From positions 1 through 32,378 of the forward strand of contig JAPYRI010000026.1 of assembly GCA_029941135.1 (NCBI GenBank): a stretch of 32,378 bases of DNA. The letters run 5' to 3'. The stretch is from Alphaproteobacteria bacterium (GTDB lineage Bacteria > Pseudomonadota > Alphaproteobacteria > JAPYRI01). Below the pieces are notes generated by a model. It was not told the origin of the DNA. It did no database searches and worked only from the letters and a program-made list of their open reading frames with translations. A program made the translations under genes and the position numbers. This document shows, piece by piece, positions 26,850-32,378 of the stretch (positions within the stretch are counted from its first letter, which is position 1; each line of letters opens with the position of its first letter).

Positions 26850-27208
26850 ATGGCACACCTCCTGATCGTCGAAGCCAGTCAGAGCCGGCGCTATTTTATG
26901 ATCCGTGCTCTGGAGCATAAGGGTCATGCAGTCGCCGCCGCCGACAGCACCGATGCCCCCTATTGCTGATAGCCCACGGTCACTATGACATGCTGCTCGC
27001 CAATCAAAACCTGGCTGCGGGTGAGGGGGCGGAACTGGCAAAACGTGCGCTCGAGCAAGACCCAACGATCCATCTTCTCCTGAATGCGGATGAAAGTGCG
27101 GACGCGGGCAGGTTGCCGGCTAGACGGTCCCTCAATACGGGCGTGCAACCGACATCGATCGAACTTGGTGATTTGGTATCCAGAGTAGAAAGCACATTGG
27201 CTGCCTGA
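26850..27208 (+). pseudogene. CpdR-like response-regulator receiver, frameshifted and missing the phospho-Asp
   Basis: ATG 26850 has GAGGG nine bases upstream and encodes MAHLLIVEASQSRRYFMIRA then LEHKGHAVAAADSTDAPYC, ending at TGA 26967. A one-base shift at the C5 tract (26956-26960) gives the continuation HGHYDMLLANQNLAAGEGAE, LAKRALEQDPTIHLLLNADES, ending at TGA 27206. Together they trace a CheY-like receiver of the CpdR type, which normally reads MAHILIVEDD...GHxVTAA...YDLLLTDIxMPxMDG. The acidic pair is EA instead of DD, the phosphorylated Asp is Asn (LLANQ), and the C-terminal Lys region is not seen. It is a dead copy rather than a sequencing slip alone. Confidence 0.6.
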
Positions 27209-27246
27209 CTTGAGGTTATAATTATTAGCCTCTGCCACACCAGGGC

Positions 27247-27274
27247 TTGCAGCCAGGCGCAGTTATCCTATATA
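27247..27274 (+). promoter_or_regulatory. Putative promoter of tRNA-Val
   Basis: TTGCAG (27247-27252) and TATATA (27269-27274) are separated by 16 bases. The tRNA 5' end lies 16 bases after the second box. This fits a sigma-70-type promoter for a short tRNA leader. Confidence 0.4.
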
Positions 27275-27290
27275 TCCGACCCACTCTTCC

Positions 27291-27365
27291 GGGCGATTAG
27301 CTCAGCGGGAGAGCACCTCGTTGACATCGAGGGGGTCACTGGTTCGATCCCAGTATCGCCCACCA
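27291..27365 (+). tRNA. tRNA-Val (anticodon GAC)
   Basis: The 75-base sequence folds as a full cloverleaf. The acceptor stem GGGCGAT pairs with ATCGCCC, followed by A and an encoded CCA. The D-arm is GCTC-AGCGGGA-GAGC. The anticodon arm CCTCG-TTGACAT-CGAGG carries GAC in the loop, which decodes GUC and GUU valine codons. The T-arm is CTGG-TTCGATC-CCAG. A promoter-like element lies upstream and a strong terminator 27 bases downstream, so it is a single-gene unit. Confidence 0.95.
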
Positions 27366-27392
27366 TCCATTTCAAAGACTTAGGGACAAATT

Positions 27393-27418
27393 AGGCGGGC
27401 CATATTGGTCCGCCTTTT
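27393..27418 (+). terminator. Rho-independent terminator after tRNA-Val
   Basis: AGGCGGGCCA (27393-27402) pairs with TGGTCCGCCT (27406-27415; one G-T pair) around a 3-base loop. TTTT follows directly. Confidence 0.85.
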
Positions 27419-27423
27419 CTCTG

Positions 27424-27445
27424 CGGTAACAATCACGGTAACAAT
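27424..27445. repeat. Two 10-base direct repeats downstream of tRNA-Val
   Basis: CGGTAACAAT occurs at 27424-27433 and again at 27436-27445, two bases apart. The place, just after a tRNA 3' end and its terminator, is common for integration scars, but no integrase or second copy of the tRNA end is visible. No gene is seen from 27446 to 27556. Confidence 0.35.
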
Positions 27446-27556
27446 GGAGTGAGGTAGACTTAGTGACTTCGGACTGACCGAGAACTATTGGCTCTTTGCC
27501 ATTATCCAACCTTGCTCAACACTCACAATCCAGAAATGCGCAAAACATTGTGGCAC

Positions 27557-28798
27557 CTAAAAAATGTAACGGTATCCCATCCGGCCACCCATCATTTTGT
27601 GGAAGTGGTTGGAATTGGCGCCGCCGACGCTGATCGGGTTGCCGACGCCCGGGTCGCGACGGGTGCGGGCGGGGACCACGTGCATACTGGCACCGACCTC
27701 GTGGTGTTTGTTCAAGCGGTAGGAAAAACCACCTGCAAAAGTCCAGGTGTCGGTGAGCGGCATGCCCAGGTTGGCGAAGATCTTGTCCCGGTCAATAACG
27801 TCCGAGCTGTAGTTCATGCCGGTGCGCAGAGTTAAGGAGGCGTTGGCTTTGTGTTCAATTCCAAAGAAACCTTGGTGGACATCATCCCAGCCGAAGCCGC
27901 CGGCCTCCAGCGCTTTCCCCAAGGCCGTCACGTGGCTGTAGCCGATATAGCGATAGTCCATGGCAATGGAGGTGCGCGGCAGGACACGCAGGGCAAGCCC
28001 GAACTGCCCAATCGCCGGGGTGTTCATGGGCGCTCGCAGCAGATCATTATATTTCTCGAACGAATCGAACCAGATCGGCGACGAGAACGCGCCGCCGATG
28101 GAAAGCTTTTTGTGCACATCCCAGATTGCGCCGGCCCGGAAGCCGATGCCGATGGCGCGACTGGTGCCCAAGCCACCTTTGGAGCGGGTGCCGCGCGCGG
28201 TTAGGTAATTCGCCTTGAAGAACGAGTAGCCGCCAATCACGCTAAAGCCCACCGCCAAGTCTTTGCGGGGTGCCCAGGCGATAGTCACAGGTATGAGGTT
28301 GAGGCTGTACATATTCTGGGTGTCGAATTTATCCTGCGGGTCGGCTGCGCCCAAGGCCGAGCGGGGCTCGCTGTATTTGGTGCCAAAACCACCCGCTGCC
28401 CCAACGGCGACACTGACCGCGACGGTCGGCGAAAGTCGATGGACATAGCCGCTCGCCCCCGCCAGAAACCACCGCTTGCCGGCTTTTTGGCGTCCGACCG
28501 GGTTGGCGTTAGGGCCCAGCGCCTCAGCTTTCATGGGCATGTACATCCAGGCGAGGGCACCACCGGCTTGGCGCGGGGATCGCGCAACCGCCGCCGGATT
28601 GCGCAACGTGGCTGTCGCGCCGCCAGGCATTGCGACCCCGGCCCCGGCCATGCCACACGCCTGAACCCCCGCACACCACATTAACAAACCGTTGGACGCG
28701 ATGGCAGGCTGCGCGTCGTATATCGACGCGATTACTATCGCGACTACGCTGGCACGTACAAATACCCTGTAACTCGACATACTTTTGACTGTCCCCAT
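27557..28798 (-). CDS. FadL/OmpP1/TodX-family outer-membrane transporter
   Basis: This encodes 413 residues from ATG 28798, or 407 from ATG 28780 (MSSYRVFV), for which GGGGA lies 11 bases upstream. A signal peptide is followed by a mature N-terminus rich in Gly and Ala with NPAAVAR, matching the hatch region of FadL proteins (NGLLMWCAGVQACGMAGAGVA). The rest is an antiparallel beta-barrel ending in Phe (GYRYIF). It lets long-chain fatty acids or other hydrophobic compounds cross the outer membrane. A TetR-like palindrome lies 33 bases upstream, which suggests induction by a hydrophobic ligand. Confidence 0.85.
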   Translation of the reverse strand: MGTVKSMSSYRVFVRASVVAIVIASIYDAQPAIASNGLLMWCAGVQACGMAGAGVAMPGGATATLRNPAAVARSPRQAGGALAWMYMPMKAEALGPNANPVGRQKAGKRWFLAGASGYVHRLSPTVAVSVAVGAAGGFGTKYSEPRSALGAADPQDKFDTQNMYSLNLIPVTIAWAPRKDLAVGFSVIGGYSFFKANYLTARGTRSKGGLGTSRAIGIGFRAGAIWDVHKKLSIGGAFSSPIWFDSFEKYNDLLRAPMNTPAIGQFGLALRVLPRTSIAMDYRYIGYSHVTALGKALEAGGFGWDDVHQGFFGIEHKANASLTLRTGMNYSSDVIDRDKIFANLGMPLTDTWTFAGGFSYRLNKHHEVGASMHVVPARTRRDPGVGNPISVGGANSNHFHKMMGGRMGYRYIF

Positions 28799-28831
28799 GA
28801 GCGCTAACTGTCCCCGATTGAATGTACATAA

Positions 28832-28847
28832 TTAAACGTTCGTTTAA
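28832..28847. promoter_or_regulatory. TetR-type operator candidate upstream of the FadL-family gene
   Basis: TTAAACG-TT-CGTTTAA is a perfect 7-bp inverted repeat with a 2-base centre, 33 bases before ATG 28798. AAACG..CGTTT palindromes are typical binding sites of TetR-family repressors. No tetR gene is adjacent, so a repressor would act from elsewhere. Confidence 0.5.
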
Positions 28848-29244
28848 CAGCAATTTTGCGCTTTGCCAAAATATTTGGGCTTGTCAAATCAGGTCTAGCA
28901 AAGGCAGCGTCAGACCCAAAGGCGGTGGGGTCTAGGCGGCGGTGGTCAAGATTTGCGAAACACACTTCTCGACAAATGAGCTGGCACCAATCGATGACGT
29001 GGTTCTCACGAAGAAAAATAGGAGACACAATACTGAATGTAAGTGGCAATAATTGCGCCAGTGGTGTTCAAATATGGACACCCCTCCGGCTCTGCCTCAG
29101 TGCAACTTTAAGCTCGGCCCTCGTTGTCGGTTACGCTCGTGCAGTTCCGTCGTGACTGCGAGGCCAGATGGCTCGTTTCGGATGGTTTGCCCAAGAAATT
29201 TCGCAAACATGACTACGGCCAAGCAGGTGATAGGGCGCCAAATA
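28848..29244. other. Non-coding or unrecognised stretch
   Basis: About 400 bases lie between the FadL operator and the end of the LysR-family gene. Short frames exist on both strands (for example one on the plus strand from TTG 29124) but none has a clear start, ribosome binding site or family motif. It may hold the FadL promoter and a decayed gene that I cannot identify. Confidence 0.4.
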
Positions 29245-30147
29245 TCAAATCCTGGGCTTCTTACCTTCGACGAGATCGCGGTGACGGAGTAACGCGTCAG
29301 CGATAAAGCTCGTGAATTTTCTAATGCGCGCCGTATTGCGCATATCCTCGTGCGTCAAAACCCAAATATCGGTCTTCAATATTGACGATCCTGGAGGCAT
29401 ACGAAATACGCCTGGTGTAGCGTCCCCCATGAAACACGGAAGTACGGCCATTCCTAACCCTGCGCGCACAGCAGTTAGTGTTTCATGGGGATTTTCGATA
29501 ATCGAACCAACAGGTATTTCTGGGAAATCGGTTTCCTTTATCCATTGCTGCGAGGATGGATCATCCGAAGATCCGATCCAACTGAGCAAAGGACCCGACG
29601 ATGTCTCCGGACCGTCCAACTGATCACCCGGCAAAAATTCGTTATTGACGTAAGCGGCGCGCGCCATCGTCAGGACACGGCGGCCGACCAAATATTGTGA
29701 CGGGTCATTCGATACACGAACAGCGACGTCAGCCTCTCGCTTGGCCAAATCCACCATCTCATAATTTAGGGCTATTTGCAGTTTGATAGCCGGATTCGCA
29801 CGAGAAAATGCAGCAAAATCGGGCATCAGAAGATGTGTCGCGAGCAAGCCCGGAATGGAAATACGAATCTTGCCCGCGAGCTCCGCATCGCGGCCAGATA
29901 TCTGGCGATCAACTTCAGTTGTTTCCGCCTCGATGCGTTCCGCTGAACGGAGCATCGCAGCGCCTGCCTCCGTCGTGTAATAACCCTCGGGGAGTCTCTC
30001 AAATAATCGCGTACCAAGCTCGTCTTCCAAAGCTGTGATTCGCCGCATAACGGTCGAGCGAGAAATGCCAAGTTTCTCAGCTGCTTTCCTCAGTGAAGCA
30101 TAAGGCGCGACTTCGAGGAAGATTCGGCGATTATCCCAGTTATACAT
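29245..30147 (-). CDS. LysR-family transcriptional regulator
   Basis: This encodes 300 residues from ATG 30147 (MYNWDNRRIFLEVA); a TTG at 30165 would add six. The N-terminal winged helix-turn-helix is SLRKAAEKLGISRSTVMRRI then ALEDELGTRLFERLPEGYY. An effector-binding domain follows with GKIRISIPGLLATHLLMPDF and ETLTAVRAGLGMAVLPCFMG. It is a DNA-binding regulator with an unknown ligand. No metabolic gene is divergently adjacent; the upstream side is the IS6 remnant zone, so its natural target may have been lost. No ribosome binding site is evident. Confidence 0.88.
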   Translation of the reverse strand: MYNWDNRRIFLEVAPYASLRKAAEKLGISRSTVMRRITALEDELGTRLFERLPEGYYTTEAGAAMLRSAERIEAETTEVDRQISGRDAELAGKIRISIPGLLATHLLMPDFAAFSRANPAIKLQIALNYEMVDLAKREADVAVRVSNDPSQYLVGRRVLTMARAAYVNNEFLPGDQLDGPETSSGPLLSWIGSSDDPSSQQWIKETDFPEIPVGSIIENPHETLTAVRAGLGMAVLPCFMGDATPGVFRMPPGSSILKTDIWVLTHEDMRNTARIRKFTSFIADALLRHRDLVEGKKPRI

Positions 30148-30314
30148 GTGTGCAATATCGAACAACTAAAGATCATATTTCAACAGTCATTGGTCATTAT
30201 TGCAGGGTCCAGTTGAGCGCGTTCAGATGAGGATTTGGCGGCGTTAAGAGCTAAACGGGCGGTGTCAGAGCAAATTAGCTTGAGCGCCGAAAGCCCGTCT
30301 CGCAGCGTCTTCGG

Positions 30315-30453
30315 ATGAGAAATCCGTTCCGATACTTCAAGACGTCGCCCGAGATCATTTGCTTGAGCATTGTCACATTAAGGTGCTGCTTCGGAATCGC
30401 GCCTGCGATAGCGTCTTTGGATGCGAAACATCTCGTTCAAGCGGCATCGCTTT
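30315..30453 (+). mobile_element. Two IS6-family transposase 5' ends, both truncated
   Basis: ATG 30315 encodes MRNPFRYFKTSPEIICL, the start I recall for one group of IS6-family transposases, then loses homology near 30368. ATG 30421 encodes MRNISFKRHRF, which resembles the start of another IS6 group, and loses homology after about 11 residues. Both ATGs are preceded by nearly the same text: AGCGTCTT(C/T)GGATG at 30304 and 30410, and GCTTGAGC at 30278 and 30361. GGGCGGTGTCAGAGCAAATT at 30258 may be a left inverted repeat. No catalytic DDE region remains. The family call rests on short N-terminal motifs. Confidence 0.45.
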
Positions 30454-30743
30454 GTGCGCAGCCTTGCGGCCGCAACCGGCGGTGCGTGCGAACTTCTGAC
30501 GCCTCACGAAGATATGGCGGCCCGTATTCATCGACATTTCCAGCGCTTGTATGCCGCGAGCACGGCGAAGGTGGCTGTCCGCTGGCCCCTGCCAGCAACT
30601 CAGACACTGCCCGGATATAGAAACGGTCTACGACGACGACACGCTCCATGCTCAAACAGGCCGGCAAATCCGTCAATGTCGCCGGTATCGACTGCAAAAC
30701 AATACCGGTTCATCAAATGTGTAATCTCATCCCTCGCACTCAT
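30454..30743 (-). pseudogene. SnoaL/NTF2-like protein, frameshifted
   Basis: ATG 30743 has AGGAAGG six to seven bases upstream and reads MSARDEITHLMNRYCFAVDT then GDIDGFAGLFEHGA, the usual start of SnoaL-like polyketide-cyclase or dehydratase-fold proteins. The frame then degenerates (CRRRR) and stops at TGA 30600. In the next frame RVVVVDRFYIRAVSELLAGA, then GQPPSPCSRHTSAGN, looks like the continuation up to about 30510. The rest of the domain is missing next to the transposase fragment. It lies 19 bases after an intact SnoaL gene and was probably in the same operon. Confidence 0.5.
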
Positions 30744-30762
30744 TGATTTCCTTCCTGCCAGC

Positions 30763-31257
30763 TTACAGCTGTTCCAAGTTGTCCGGCCCTGCCCAGCCTT
30801 TGGCGAGTGTAGTCATGGCCCGAATATCGACAGTTTCATGGGTAATAAGCCAGCGCTCACCTGCGCGGCGAAATCCCCAATCGTAAGTCCCCCAACCGAG
30901 GTATGAACGGCCCTCCCGGGCTTGGGTCACATGCCAATACATAAAGGCGGTGGCCGTGTTGCCGTCATTGGTTCCCTTAATGGCAAAATCTTCATTGGCG
31001 TAATAACGGCGCGGCGTATCGAACCGTTTCCAATATTCATTGAAAAAACCTATGACCGCTTCTTTGCCCACCCGTTCGACGTCCCATTCGGGAACTTTTA
31101 ATACCGCGTCTTCGGCAAAAATGTTGGTGAGTATCTCGGGCCTTTTATCATCAACCCCGACCGCATAGAGCGACAACGTTTGGCGAATATCATCCTTCGC
31201 CTGAAGCACGGCTATCTCGCGCTCTAAGTTAGCCAGCCGCTGCTCGACGGTCAGCAT
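30763..31257 (-). CDS. SnoaL/NTF2-like domain protein
   Basis: This encodes 164 residues from ATG 31257 with AAAGGAG six bases upstream; a TTG at 31278 is ignored. An N-terminal helix (VEQRLANLEREIAVLQAKDD) leads into the NTF2 cone: IRQTLSLYAVGVDDKRPEIL, FAEDAVLKVP, then VIGFFNEYWKRF and ITHETVDIRAM. Such proteins act as small-molecule isomerases, cyclases or hydratases in catabolism. Catalytic residues cannot be assigned with confidence. It follows the cupin gene by 40 bases on the same strand, suggesting one pathway. Confidence 0.8.
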   Translation of the reverse strand: MLTVEQRLANLEREIAVLQAKDDIRQTLSLYAVGVDDKRPEILTNIFAEDAVLKVPEWDVERVGKEAVIGFFNEYWKRFDTPRRYYANEDFAIKGTNDGNTATAFMYWHVTQAREGRSYLGWGTYDWGFRRAGERWLITHETVDIRAMTTLAKGWAGPDNLEQL

Positions 31258-31297
31258 GACAGTCTCCTTTCGCGACAAGTATCGCTATTGCGGGTCA

Positions 31298-31852
31298 TTA
31301 CCCGGCGGCTTGTTCCGCTTCAAATTCGTGAATACGCGTCCAGGCGGCGTCAGAAAATTCTCCAGCGGGGGCGTCGCCACTGATGATGACTTGCAGTACA
31401 TGCTCCACGTCGGGCTCGTCCTTGGTCACATTCATAAACCTCCGGTAAACGCCGGGTGGAAACGAGACCACATCCAATGGGCCCACATCGATAAACTCGT
31501 AATCCTCGCCTTCGTTCCACTCACAGCGCCACGTGCCAGTGATCGGCATGAAGGTTTCGTTAGTGTCGTGGTTGTGCATCAACGGGCCCTTCCCGGGCTT
31601 GGCACGGATGAAACCTATGTTGAATCCTTCTGAGATGTCGATGGCAGCACTGCGCGCGTTTTCAGACCCCAGCGGGGACATTTGCGTCACTTCGTCTTCC
31701 GGTGGGCGGAATCCGAGCACGTTGATAAGCTCACGGGTGCATTCCGGCAAATCACTGTCGGGCAGTCCTTTTTTACTGCCCTTCAAGTCGGCGAAAAGTG
31801 CTACACGTTTCAGCATGTCTTCACGCGACCATACTTTTGGCTCAGGCATCAT
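31298..31852 (-). CDS. Cupin-domain protein
   Basis: This encodes 184 residues from ATG 31852 with GGGGAG six bases upstream; the open frame to 31927 has no start signal. The cupin motif HNHDTNETFMPITGTWRCEW gives the metal-binding His, His and Glu, and SFPPGVYRRFMNV the second block. A single beta-barrel of this type is either a dioxygenase/isomerase or a small-ligand binder. The N-terminal 60 residues (KVWSREDMLKRVALFADLKG) are a helical extension unlike plain cupins. It is first in a minus-strand cluster with two SnoaL-type genes, probably for breakdown of an aromatic or polyketide-like compound. Confidence 0.82.
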   Translation of the reverse strand: MMPEPKVWSREDMLKRVALFADLKGSKKGLPDSDLPECTRELINVLGFRPPEDEVTQMSPLGSENARSAAIDISEGFNIGFIRAKPGKGPLMHNHDTNETFMPITGTWRCEWNEGEDYEFIDVGPLDVVSFPPGVYRRFMNVTKDEPDVEHVLQVIISGDAPAGEFSDAAWTRIHEFEAEQAAG

Positions 31853-31987
31853 GGCGGCTCCCCTTCTTCTAAGTTCAACGGGTAATCGTAAACCTAACTG
31901 ACCGGTTCGGGCAACATGGCTTTGCACGCGCGAATGAGGTCTAATAATGTGCGTGGATTAAACACAGATCGCCTACAGGAGGTGAAT

Positions 31988-32378
31988 GTGATCGCAATAA
32001 TCAGAAAGTATTGGACTTGGGGCACTATGGGAGTGCTCGAGGTCTTCATTACGTTTGGTGCAATTGGGCAAACATTTGCCGCTGATCGATCGTAGCGCTC
32101 GATCACAGTGACCGGCAGTGGCGCTGCAAAAGGCCGCCCCAATCAAGTTGAAATTAATGCTGCCGTCATCACCACGGGCAAAAGCGCCAAAGCCACTGTT
32201 GACGCCATCAGCCGCACGATGACTCAAGTTTTGGCGCATTTGAGCAAAGTTGGTATCAAAGACGACTCGATTGTTACGATGCATTTTGACGTTTCGCCGC
32301 GCTTCCAAAAGCTGAACGGTCGTAACGATGCGCCAGTGATCTCGGGCTATCAAGTCAACAGTCGCTTGACGGTGACAG
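31988..32378 (+). pseudogene. SIMPL (DUF541)-domain protein with in-frame TAG, cut by the window end
   Basis: GTG 31988 has a near-perfect AGGAGG five bases upstream. It starts a signal peptide that reads through VFITFGAIGQTFAADRS, followed by TAG (32093-32095). Beyond it the same frame continues as RSITVTGSGAAKGRPNQVEI, with MTQVLAHLSKVGIKDDSIVT and ISGYQVNSRLTVT, which is the classic SIMPL domain start of exported proteins of this family. The frame stays open to the end of the window. The stop lies between the signal peptide and the domain, so no exported SIMPL protein can be made without readthrough. Confidence 0.72.

Noticed and set aside
29124-29306. Plus-strand 60-codon frame after the FadL upstream region
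   Set aside because: TTG start, no ribosome binding site, and its end overlaps the LysR gene; no family motif is seen.
30421-30906. Long plus-strand frame of 161 codons
   Set aside because: Past the first 11 residues it runs antisense to the SnoaL-type genes and shows no motif of its own.

Overview
The window is 32.4 kb of dense, moderately GC-rich (mid-50s by eye) Gram-negative chromosome. Most gene products point to an alphaproteobacterium: a CtaA/COX15-type heme A synthase, a PedC-type ABC-2 exporter, a CpdR-like receiver remnant, a histidinol-phosphatase of the inositol-monophosphatase type and a BipA/TypA GTPase. There are no ribosomal or plasmid genes. One tRNA gene, tRNA-Val(GAC), is present. 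The species cannot be named from the sequence.

Layout. 1-3 kb: the end of an amidase, a secreted alpha/beta hydrolase, a small exported ORF, a 57-residue minus-strand ORF set among three hairpins, and a PaaG-like enoyl-CoA hydratase/isomerase. 3.1-4.7 kb: a two-gene ABC exporter of the type found beside PQQ alcohol dehydrogenases. 4.8-7.2 kb: an amber-interrupted secreted protein, a porin with an N-terminal coiled coil, and a small lipoprotein. 7.4-14.7 kb: a surface-polysaccharide island with a left-handed beta-helix acetyltransferase, three methyltransferases, a GT4 glycosyltransferase, a MurJ/MviN-type flippase and an asparagine-synthase-like amidotransferase. 14.8-19.4 kb: a decayed zone holding an SDR dehydrogenase, a putA-like tail, the tail of a SPINDLY-type O-GlcNAc transferase, the C-terminus of a large envelope protein, two SPOR-domain genes (one broken), and a lipoprotein fused to the C-terminal third of an indolepyruvate ferredoxin oxidoreductase. 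19.5-26.7 kb: housekeeping genes ctaA, a Sel1-repeat protein, a lysophospholipase-like hydrolase, hisN, typA, a lytic transglycosylase and an N-formylglutamate amidohydrolase. 26.8-32.4 kb: a frameshifted CpdR-like receiver, tRNA-Val with promoter and terminator, a FadL-type channel with a TetR-like operator, a LysR regulator, two IS6-type transposase starts, a cupin/SnoaL cluster and a SIMPL-domain gene cut by the window end.

The main signal is gene decay of an unusual kind. Three envelope or secreted-protein genes (4804, 16764, 31988) are each interrupted by one in-frame TAG, and the ORF at 1408 may be a fourth. In two of the three the TAG lies a few codons after the signal peptide. At least seven apparently intact genes end in TAG, so global reassignment of TAG is unlikely. 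Nonsense decay is the simplest explanation, but conditional amber readthrough should be tested. Other second-look items are the in-frame lipoprotein-oxidoreductase chimera at 18.1-19.4 kb and the beta-helix acetyltransferase that lacks the middle coils of its family.
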